Shown in pieces: positions 1 through 5,369 of a stretch of 5,959 nucleotides of DNA. The position numbers were made by a program, and so were the translations under genes. This stretch comes from Syntrophales bacterium. GTDB lineage: Bacteria; Desulfobacterota; Syntrophia; Syntrophales; UBA5619. Below the pieces are notes generated by a model. That model had not been told where the DNA came from and did not search any database. It saw only the letters and a list, made by a program, of their open reading frames with translations. The DNA lies in the NCBI GenBank assembly GCA_028712015.1, contig JAQTRB010000114.1:1-5959 (forward strand), read 5' to 3'. Each line of letters begins with the position of its first letter. Position 1 is the stretch's first letter.

Positions 1-1520
1 TTCCGTTGATTGCGCTGGTCTTCGTCGGCTATGCCCTCTTCGGACCGTATCTGCCCGATGTGCTGGCCCACAAAGGTTACAGCTTCCAGCGCCTCTGCAC
101 CTACCTCTCTCTCTCCACGGACGGGATATTCGGCGTCCCGATCGGGGTGTCGGCCAATTTCATCCTGCTGTTCATCCTCTACGGCGCGCTGCTGCGCAAG
201 ACGGGCGCCGGACAGTTCTTCACCGATGTCGCCTTCGCGCTGACCGGATGGACAAGAGGGGGGCCCGCAAAGGCCGCCGTCGTTTCCAGCACGTTCTTCG
301 GGATGATCTCGGGCAGCTCCGTCGCCAACACGGTGACCACCGGAACCTTTACCATCCCGCTGATGAAGCGGACCGGATACCCGGCCCATTTCGCGGGCGG
401 CGTCGAGGCGTCGTCCTCGACGATGGGCCAAATCATGCCGCCGATCATGGGGGCCGCCGCCTTCATCATGGCGGAATTCCTCTCCGTCCCGTACTACAAG
501 GTCTGCATTGCCGCCGCCATCCCGGCGACACTCGCATTCTTCTCCACGTTCATGCAGGTTCACTTCCGGGCCGTGTCGATGGGGCTCGTCGGCCTGCCGC
601 GAAACGAGCTGCCGAAGATCGGCGCCGCCTTTGCTTCAGGCTGGCACCACCTTTTCTCCATCTTCCTGCTGATCGCCTTCCTGACGCAGGACTTCTCTCC
701 GGAACGGGCCGTGTTCTGGGCGATCATCGCCACGATCGTCACCTCGTTCCTGATGTGCCTCATCCGCAGGGAATCGCTGAAGACCTACGGAAAGATGATC
801 CTGGAGGGATTGGAGGAGGGGGCGGTCGGCGCCGTCGAGGTGGCCGCCGCCTGCGCCGCGGCCGGGATCATCATCGGCTCCATCACGATGACCGGTCTGG
901 GGATCAAATTCTCCTCGATGATCGTCGACGCCTCGCTGGGGAAGCTCTACCTGGCCCTGCCGTTTACGATGATCGCCTGCCTGTTCCTGGGAATGGGCGT
1001 GCCCACGACAGCCCAGTATGTCATCATCTCCGCGCTGGTGGCGCCGGCGCTCGTCCAGATGGGAGTCCTGCCGATGGCCGCCCACCTGTTCATCCTCTAT
1101 TTCGGGACACGCGCCGACATCACGCCCCCCGTGGCGCTGGCCGCCTACGCCGGGGCCGGCATCGCGCGATCCGATCCGTGGAAAACGGGACTGGCGGCCT
1201 TCCAGCTCGGCATCGCCGGCTTCATCATCCCGTTCATGTTCGTCTATGCGCCCGAACTGCTCTTCGTCGGCAGCTTCTGGAAGATCATTCCGGCGCTGTT
1301 CACGGCAACCTTCGGGGTATATTGCCTCGCGGCGGCCGTCCAGAGATGTCTGCTCGTGAAAACAACCTGGTACGAAGCCCTGCTGCTGCTGGTTACAGCC
1401 CTGCTGCTGATCAAGCCGGGGATCCAGACGGATCTGGCCGGAGCGGCGCTGTTTATTGTGGTCTTCACGCTGCAGTGGTTCCGGAGGAAACGGGAGGGCG
1501 GACCGGTGAAAGCCGTCTGA
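1..1520 (+). CDS. TRAP transporter fused permease (4TM/12TM, DctQM-type), 5' partial
   Basis: This is the membrane permease of a tripartite ATP-independent periplasmic (TRAP) transporter, in which the small (DctQ-like) and large (DctM-like) subunits form one chain. It would use an ion gradient to import a solute, often a carboxylate, handed over by a periplasmic binding protein. The reading frame is open to the left edge (first full codon at base 3), so the N-terminus is missing. About 505 residues are visible against roughly 600-700 in the family. Numbering from the TTG at base 6, typical DctM signatures are GMISGSSVANTVTTG near residues 99-113, EASSSTMGQIMPP near 134-146, GMGVPTTAQY near 329-338 and GTRADITPPVALAAYAGAGIA near 367-387. 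Many hydrophobic helices continue to residue 490, and the tail is basic (WFRRKR). Fused permeases of this type usually partner TAXI-family binding proteins, which would lie outside the window. The substrate cannot be told. The gene converges on the response regulator gene. Confidence 0.93.
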   Translation, partial: PLIALVFVGYALFGPYLPDVLAHKGYSFQRLCTYLSLSTDGIFGVPIGVSANFILLFILYGALLRKTGAGQFFTDVAFALTGWTRGGPAKAAVVSSTFFGMISGSSVANTVTTGTFTIPLMKRTGYPAHFAGGVEASSSTMGQIMPPIMGAAAFIMAEFLSVPYYKVCIAAAIPATLAFFSTFMQVHFRAVSMGLVGLPRNELPKIGAAFASGWHHLFSIFLLIAFLTQDFSPERAVFWAIIATIVTSFLMCLIRRESLKTYGKMILEGLEEGAVGAVEVAAACAAAGIIIGSITMTGLGIKFSSMIVDASLGKLYLALPFTMIACLFLGMGVPTTAQYVIISALVAPALVQMGVLPMAAHLFILYFGTRADITPPVALAAYAGAGIARSDPWKTGLAAFQLGIAGFIIPFMFVYAPELLFVGSFWKIIPALFTATFGVYCLAAAVQRCLLVKTTWYEALLLLVTALLLIKPGIQTDLAGAALFIVVFTLQWFRRKREGGPVKAV

Positions 1521-1571
1521 ATCGTCTCTCTTTTTCGCAAAAGGGCCGGTTGGACAGAGGGATCGGCGCGG

Positions 1572-2954
1572 CTATGACGCCTTCAGGCCGTACTTCTTGA
1601 GCTTGTAGCGGAGCATCCGTTCGCTGATGCCGAGGAGGTCGGCGGCGCGGCTCTGATGGTCGCCGACCTTCTCCATCGCCTCGATGATCAGCCGCTTTTC
1701 CAGCTCCTCGACCGAACCGCGCAGCATCCCTTCCTCTCCCGGACGGAACTCCGGTTCGGCTGCCGGGCGGTTGCGGAACGGAAGATCCTCCTCGAAGATC
1801 ATTTCCTCGCGGGCGATGACAACGGCGCGCTCGATGATGTTCTCCAGTTCACGGACGTTCCCCGGATAATCGTATTTGAGCAGGACGTCCTGCGCCTCGC
1901 TGCTGAGGCCCTTGATCCGCTTCCCGTTTTCATCGGTGTACCGCTTCAGGAAGTAGTCGATCAGCGCCGGAATGTCCTCCTTCCGCTCCCGGAGCGGAGG
2001 GATCGATATCATGACCACGTTCAACCGGTAGAAGAGGTCTTCGCGGAAGGCGCCCTCCTTGACCCGCTGCTCGAGATCCCGATTGGTCGCGCTGATCACC
2101 CGGACGTCGGTGCGCAGCGTCTGGTTCCCGCCCAGGCGCTGGAATTCATGCTCCTGAAGGAAACGGAGGAGCTTGACCTGGACGGGCGGAGAAAGCTCGC
2201 CGATCTCGTCGAGGAAGAGGGTGCCGCCGTCCGCCTCCTCGAAACGACCGATCCGCCGGGCTGACGCGCCGGTGAACGCCCCCTTCTCGTGGCCGAACAG
2301 CTCGCTCTCCAGCAGGTTTTCGTGCAGTGCGCCGCAGTTGACCGCGATGATGGGCTTGGCGGAGCGGGGACTCAACTGGTGGATCAACCGCGCGAAGAGC
2401 TCCTTTCCCGTCCCGCTCTCTCCCTGGAGCAGAACCGTGGCGCGGCTCGCCGCCACCCGGCCGGCCATGTTGATCAGCGCGCTCATCTTGTCGCTCCGGT
2501 AGACGATCCGGTCGGTCGTCACCCCCTTGTCGCCAAACGGTTCGCCGCGGAAAACGCCTCGGAGGATTTCGTTTTCCTTCCGCAGCGTCCGCCGTTCGGC
2601 GACGCGGGCCACCAGCAGAAGCAGTTCATCGAACTCCACGGGCTTCGTGATATAGTCAAACGCCCCGGCCTTCATCGCCTCCACGGCCATGTCGATGGAC
2701 CCCTCGGCGGTCACGATCACGACATCGATTTCGGGATTGATCCCTTTCACGGCGCGGAGAACCTGCATTCCATCCATACCCGGCATCCGGTAATCCAGCA
2801 GGATCAGATCATAATGGCCATCCCGGACGGATCGGATCGCCCGCTCGCCGTTTTCGGCCTCGCCGACGATATGCCCCTCTTTCCGGAGAAAATCGCGGAG
2901 CATCTCCCGTTGCGACCGGCCGTCCTCCACCACCAGGATGTTCAGTGTTTTCAT
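1572..2954 (-). CDS. Sigma54-dependent response regulator, NtrC/AtoC family
   Basis: A complete 460-residue transcriptional activator. The receiver domain (about 1-120) has the acidic pair E10/D11, phosphoacceptor D54, T82 and K104-P105. The AAA+ domain (about 150-385) has Walker A GESGTGKE at 178-185, the sigma54-contacting loop GAFTGA at 225-230, Walker B ending in D249-E250, and the late motif YPGNVRELEN at 363-372. A Fis-type helix-turn-helix lies at about 421-457 (SRAADLLGISERMLRYKLKK). All residues needed for phosphorylation, ATP hydrolysis and sigma54 remodelling are present, so it should be a functional enhancer-binding protein. The ATG at 2954 has AAGGGA nine bases upstream, inside the end of the kinase gene. 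The kinase stop is 4 bp upstream, so the two are co-transcribed and probably translationally coupled. The target genes are not stated by the sequence. The sigma54 promoter at 5174-5190 is the nearest candidate. AtoC, ZraR or GlrR labels would be guesses. Confidence 0.96.
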   Translation of the reverse strand: MKTLNILVVEDGRSQREMLRDFLRKEGHIVGEAENGERAIRSVRDGHYDLILLDYRMPGMDGMQVLRAVKGINPEIDVVIVTAEGSIDMAVEAMKAGAFDYITKPVEFDELLLLVARVAERRTLRKENEILRGVFRGEPFGDKGVTTDRIVYRSDKMSALINMAGRVAASRATVLLQGESGTGKELFARLIHQLSPRSAKPIIAVNCGALHENLLESELFGHEKGAFTGASARRIGRFEEADGGTLFLDEIGELSPPVQVKLLRFLQEHEFQRLGGNQTLRTDVRVISATNRDLEQRVKEGAFREDLFYRLNVVMISIPPLRERKEDIPALIDYFLKRYTDENGKRIKGLSSEAQDVLLKYDYPGNVRELENIIERAVVIAREEMIFEEDLPFRNRPAAEPEFRPGEEGMLRGSVEELEKRLIIEAMEKVGDHQSRAADLLGISERMLRYKLKKYGLKAS

Positions 2955-2958
2955 ATGG

Positions 2959-4758
2959 TCATTTCCCTTTTGCGATTTGCTTTCTTTCGGTCGGAAGAAG
3001 AATCTCGAAGGTTGTTCCCTGGTCCTTCCGGCTCAGAACGCGAATCTCGCCGCCGTGACCGCGGATGATCTCGTGCGCCAGCGGCAGGCCCAGTCCAAGC
3101 CCTTTTTCCTTGGTCGTATATTCGGGATTGAAGACCCGGTCGACCTCTTCCGTGGTCATGCCGCACCCGGTATCGGAAATTCGGACGCTTACACGGTTTT
3201 TTTCAATACTCCGCGCGGAAAGCGTCACAATCCCCTCGCCGCTGATCGACTCCATCGCGTTCTTGACCAAATTGAACACCGCCTGCTGGAGCTTGTCCCT
3301 GTCCATCGGGATCACAATCGGCTCGCTTCCCCAGTCGGTCCGAAGGCTGATGCCTCTGGAAGAGGCCTCCTCGGAGATCAGGGTCGTGATCTTCCCGAGA
3401 ATCTCCTGAATCGGACAATCGCGAAGCTCCAGTCGCCGACCTTTTGAAAAGGTCAGAAACTCTTCGATAATCCCGTTCAGCCGCCGGATCTCGTCCCGGA
3501 TCACCCCGGCAAGCAATCCGAACTCCGCCCTCTTTTCCTCATCCGCCGGCATATATTCCCGTTTCAGACGCTGGCTGGCCATGCTGATCGCGTTCAGCGG
3601 ATTGCGGATCTCGTGGGCCACCCCGGCGGCAAGCTGCCCCAGCGAAGAGAGCCGTTCCGCCTTTTCAAGCTGTCGCGTCATCTCGACCACACCCGCCAAG
3701 TGGCGATTCTGGTTGTGATACAGCAGCCACATCGACAACAGTGCAATCAAGACCACAAAGGCCAGAAAGATAAACATGTTTCGTCGGTTCTCGTCGAGAA
3801 TCTGATCGGTGTTTCCTCGATCCAAACCGAGGCGAACGACTCCGACGATCTCGCCGCCGATGCGCAGCGGGGCAACGATCTCCAACAGACTCTTCTCCCC
3901 AACGCTCACTTTACGGCTATCAATCGTCACGGCTCCGGACAGGATCTTCGGGAACAGTGGGTCTGTCTCCGTCCACTCCGAGGAAAGCATGCCGGTATTC
4001 CCCAGCGGCAACGCATTCTTATTCCGGACGCTCAGATAGACGATGCCCTGTCCTTCTCCCAGTTTTTCCAGCGCCTTTTCGACGGAGACCCGCCTCCCCC
4101 AGTACCGGAGGCTTTCGATGTCCAGGGCAAGGATGATCGTCCCACTCTTGTCTTTTCGACTGAGCGCGATAAAACCGATCTTCCTCAGACGGTTGAGCTG
4201 ATTGAGGTGGTTAATCAGATCGGCGCTTTTTTTTGAACGGTTCGTATTCACCTCGGGCGCCTTTTCGCCGACCGGATTTTCCGGAATCTGCCGGCTCTGG
4301 GCAATCACATCCCCCCGGCTGTTGAGAACGGCCACAAGCCAGATGTTTTTTTCCTTGGCGTATTTACGGATATAGGATTCGCTCAGATGCTCTCTTTTCC
4401 AGTGGTTATCGATCTCGCGCCCCATGGCGACGATCTCATCCGTGAGAAGCTTCTGGGGGGTGAAAACCTGTTCGCTCAGCGGAGAGGAAGCACTCCCCGC
4501 CGTTTTCTGCGAAGCGCTGATCATCATTTTCAGGTTCTCTTCCGTAAGCCGTTCGACCACACCGATGATCCGTTCCCCCTGATCCTCCATAAAGCCGATC
4601 AGGGTGTGATCGCTCCGCCGGATGTCCATGATCCCCATGAACAGGATGAGAACAATGAAGATCGCGCAGACGAGACCGACGGCCAGAGGCTGGAGGAACG
4701 GGCGGTTGAAATGGGGGGGTTGGTGCTGCCAGACGATCTTCCTGTCAGGACTCATCAT
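2959..4758 (-). CDS. Membrane sensor histidine kinase, partner of the adjacent sigma54 regulator
   Basis: Sensor kinase of about 599 residues, expected to autophosphorylate and pass phosphate to the regulator encoded 4 bp downstream. It has transmembrane helix 1 at about 26-44, a periplasmic region of about 280 residues, and transmembrane helix 2 at about 328-347. The sensor region has Cache-like strands (IWLVAVLNSRGDVIAQS near 139-155, LLEIVAPLRIGGEIVGVVRL near 291-310). A short charged linker follows with no recognisable HAMP domain. The H-box is GVAHEIRNPLNAIS with phosphoacceptor H382. The catalytic domain has N-box asparagines N496 and N500, G1 DTGCGM at 529-534, F-box residues VFNPEYTTKEKG, and G2 GLGLGL at 553-558. 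Its kinase core is of the NtrB/ZraS type that usually pairs with NtrC-type regulators. The start is ambiguous: an in-frame ATG at 4764 sits directly on the AAGGA sequence, while the ATG at 4758 is five bases after it and was chosen (a third ATG is at 4755). The signal sensed is unknown. Confidence 0.95.
   Translation of the reverse strand: MMSPDRKIVWQHQPPHFNRPFLQPLAVGLVCAIFIVLILFMGIMDIRRSDHTLIGFMEDQGERIIGVVERLTEENLKMMISASQKTAGSASSPLSEQVFTPQKLLTDEIVAMGREIDNHWKREHLSESYIRKYAKEKNIWLVAVLNSRGDVIAQSRQIPENPVGEKAPEVNTNRSKKSADLINHLNQLNRLRKIGFIALSRKDKSGTIILALDIESLRYWGRRVSVEKALEKLGEGQGIVYLSVRNKNALPLGNTGMLSSEWTETDPLFPKILSGAVTIDSRKVSVGEKSLLEIVAPLRIGGEIVGVVRLGLDRGNTDQILDENRRNMFIFLAFVVLIALLSMWLLYHNQNRHLAGVVEMTRQLEKAERLSSLGQLAAGVAHEIRNPLNAISMASQRLKREYMPADEEKRAEFGLLAGVIRDEIRRLNGIIEEFLTFSKGRRLELRDCPIQEILGKITTLISEEASSRGISLRTDWGSEPIVIPMDRDKLQQAVFNLVKNAMESISGEGIVTLSARSIEKNRVSVRISDTGCGMTTEEVDRVFNPEYTTKEKGLGLGLPLAHEIIRGHGGEIRVLSRKDQGTTFEILLPTERKQIAKGK
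2964..2969 (-). promoter_or_regulatory. Ribosome binding site of the response regulator gene
   Basis: AAGGGA on the minus strand lies nine bases before the ATG at 2954. It overlaps the last sense codons of the histidine kinase gene, whose TGA is at 2961-2959. Ribosomes finishing the kinase would therefore stop almost on top of this site, which favours coupled translation. Confidence 0.6.
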
Positions 4759-4763
4759 GCTCA

Positions 4764-4768
4764 TCCTT
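4764..4768 (-). promoter_or_regulatory. Ribosome binding site deciding the kinase start
   Basis: AAGGA on the minus strand is five bases before the ATG at 4758 and eight before the ATG at 4755. The ATG at 4764 shares its first base with this motif, so a ribosome bound here could not start there. The choice changes the protein by only two or three residues. Confidence 0.55.
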
Positions 4769-4881
4769 GAACCACAAAAAAGACGGCCTCGATCTCATTT
4801 CCAAAGCATCTCCGGACCGGCCCGCTCGCGGCAAAAGCGCCCTTTTCCGAAACCGGGGGGCCATGTAAATATGTGGGCGTC

Positions 4882-4909
4882 ATCATAGGCCATTCGTCCG
4901 AAAAGTCAA
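4882..4909 (-). promoter_or_regulatory. Sigma70-type promoter for the kinase-regulator operon
   Basis: On the minus strand, TTGACT (4909-4904) and TATGAT (4887-4882) are separated by 16 bases. Each hexamer matches the consensus at five of six positions. The start of transcription would be near 4875, leaving a GC-rich leader of about 117 nt before the kinase ATG. Position and orientation fit constitutive transcription of the two-component operon. It is read by eye, with no experimental support. Confidence 0.6.
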
Positions 4910-4979
4910 CGCTTTCTTCCTTCACGTTTCCCGGCTTCCGTTCAAATAAGCGCGGGGCCGAATCCATCCGACGATGCTT

Positions 4980-4995
4980 TCGACACTTTTGTCGA
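4980..4995. promoter_or_regulatory. Perfect inverted repeat, candidate enhancer or operator site
   Basis: TCGACA and TGTCGA are perfect inverted half-sites around a 4-bp spacer (CTTT), 16 bp in all. The centre is about 213 bp upstream of the predicted sigma54 start at 5201 and about 112 bp upstream of the predicted kinase start. That is within the usual range for a dimeric NtrC-type activator acting from a distance. That the neighbouring regulator binds here is inference. An intrinsic terminator is unlikely because no T-tract follows on either strand. Confidence 0.4.
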
Positions 4996-5069
4996 TTGTA
5001 CCCCATAACGGATTTTCTTTGGTAAGAATTTGTTTTTAAATAGGTTTTATGGATTGAATCGAAAAGGAG

Positions 5070-5084
5070 CGACAATTTTTGCCG
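5070..5084. promoter_or_regulatory. Imperfect dyad resembling the 4980-4995 repeat
   Basis: CGACA, a 5-bp spacer ATTTT, then TGCCG, compared with CGACA-CTTT-TGTCG in the upstream repeat: one base differs in the right half-site and the spacer is one longer. Its centre is about 124 bp before the predicted sigma54 start, a typical place for an enhancer site. The resemblance is modest and could be chance in AT-rich DNA. Confidence 0.25.
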
Positions 5085-5113
5085 TTCCCGTGCACCCTTT
5101 CGATCGTTCGTGG

Positions 5114-5126
5114 AATCAACCGGTTA
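5114..5126 (+). promoter_or_regulatory. Putative IHF binding site
   Basis: AATCAACCGGTTA matches the IHF core consensus WATCAANNNNTTR at every defined position. Its centre is about 81 bp before the predicted sigma54 start, between the candidate enhancer dyads and the -24/-12 element. At sigma54 promoters IHF often binds in this interval and bends DNA so that the distant activator reaches the polymerase. The core also contains the 8-bp palindrome AACCGGTT. Confidence 0.45.
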
Positions 5127-5138
5127 TGTATAAAATCC

Positions 5139-5150
5139 ATTGATATCAAT
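5139..5150. repeat. Perfect 12-bp palindrome
   Basis: ATTGATATCAAT is fully self-complementary. It is centred about 56 bp upstream of the predicted sigma54 start, between the IHF-like site and the promoter. It could be an operator for a dimeric regulator, but in AT-rich DNA it may have no function. Confidence 0.3.
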
Positions 5151-5173
5151 ATATTACAAGTTATTTCGCATGA

Positions 5174-5190
5174 CTGGCACGGGAGATGCA
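5174..5190 (+). promoter_or_regulatory. Sigma54 (-24/-12) promoter
   Basis: CTGGCACG, four bases, then ATGCA. This matches the sigma54 consensus YTGGCACGNNNNTTGCW with one mismatch (A for the first T of the -12 box). The invariant GG (5176-5177) and GC (5188-5189) are exactly 12 bp apart, as required. Transcription would begin near 5201 and run rightward. No protein gene follows on this strand; instead a strong terminator lies about 85-120 bp downstream. The promoter therefore appears to serve a short non-coding RNA. A sigma54 promoter needs an enhancer-binding protein, and one is encoded by the divergent operon. Confidence 0.8.
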
Positions 5191-5200
5191 TACCCTATAA

Positions 5201-5321
5201 ACCGAAAATACCTGTTGACTGAACGCGGGCACGATCAGCCGACAGCAAAACGACCAAAGGGAAACCGGCGGGTTTTCCACTCCTGAAAGCGGGGAGGTTC
5301 TCTGAACCTCCCCGCTTTTTT
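5201..5321 (+). ncRNA. Putative sigma54-dependent small regulatory RNA
   Basis: About 121 nt between a sigma54 promoter and a strong intrinsic terminator, with no credible ORF. The expected start is 12 bases after the conserved C at 5189. Three stem-loops can be drawn. Stem I pairs 5212-5222 with 5235-5245 (ten pairs including one G-U, plus one A-C mismatch), with a 12-nt G-rich loop ACGCGGGCACGA. Stem II pairs 5260-5266 with 5271-5278 (seven pairs, one bulged U) around GGCG. The third is the 5286-5318 terminator hairpin. Between them are an A-rich single-stranded linker (5246-5258), a plausible Hfq contact, and ACUCCUG (5279-5285), which is complementary to Shine-Dalgarno sequences. Size and architecture fit a trans-acting, base-pairing small RNA like other sigma54-driven RNAs (GlmY, CrcZ), but I recognise no sequence homology to them. 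The existence of a transcript is inferred; its targets are unknown. Confidence 0.68.
5286..5321 (+). terminator. Rho-independent terminator of the small RNA
   Basis: GCGGGGAGGTTC (5289-5300) pairs perfectly with GAACCTCCCCGC (5304-5315) around a TCT loop. AAA before the stem and TTT after it can extend it to 15 bp, and the T-tract is six long (5316-5321). On the + strand it is a textbook terminator. On the minus strand only TTT follows the stem, so it would be weaker there, though it might also end leftward transcripts from rarA. No protein gene lies upstream on the + strand for thousands of bases, which implies that it ends a non-coding transcript. Confidence 0.9.
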
Positions 5322-5369
5322 ATGTCGTTCAAAGCACGCATTCACGGCGATCATCCCTCCCGTGGAACG

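Noticed and set aside
1530..1543. CTTTT-TCGC-AAAAG inverted repeat between the convergent genes as a terminator
   Set aside because: The stem is five mostly A-T pairs and no T-tract follows on either strand.
1656..2264. Long open frames antisense to the response regulator, with similar ones opposite the kinase and in other frames of the permease
   Set aside because: GC-rich codon bias keeps alternative frames open. The translations show no domains and are low-complexity shadows of well-supported genes.
4745..4864. Short basic minus-strand ORF (start MAPRFRKRALLPR) in the kinase leader, overlapping the kinase start
   Set aside because: No Shine-Dalgarno sequence precedes its ATG, and its arginine and proline content follows simply from GC-rich leader DNA. 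A leader peptide role cannot be supported.
4995..5000. TACAAT -10-like hexamer on the minus strand
   Set aside because: No adequate -35 lies at 16-18 bp; the best candidate (TTACCA) needs a 19-bp spacer. The promoter at 4882-4909 is clearly better.
4761..5075. A 104-codon minus-strand frame beginning at a TTG and overlapping the kinase start
   Set aside because: It has no ribosome binding site and no recognisable domain. It runs through the sigma70 promoter and the inverted repeat, and its composition looks like intergenic DNA.
5079..5096. Possible minus-strand sigma54 promoter facing the kinase (TGCACG...GGCA)
   Set aside because: The invariant GG of the -24 box is replaced by TG and the -12 box is poor, so sigma54 recognition is unlikely.
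5170..5286. A 38-codon ORF (+) starting MTGTGDAYPINRKY and ending just before the terminator
   Set aside because: Its ATG lies upstream of and overlaps the sigma54 promoter, about 30 bases before the predicted start, and has no ribosome binding site. An open run of 38 codons is expected by chance. The ORF would be worth revisiting only if a transcript starts upstream of 5170.
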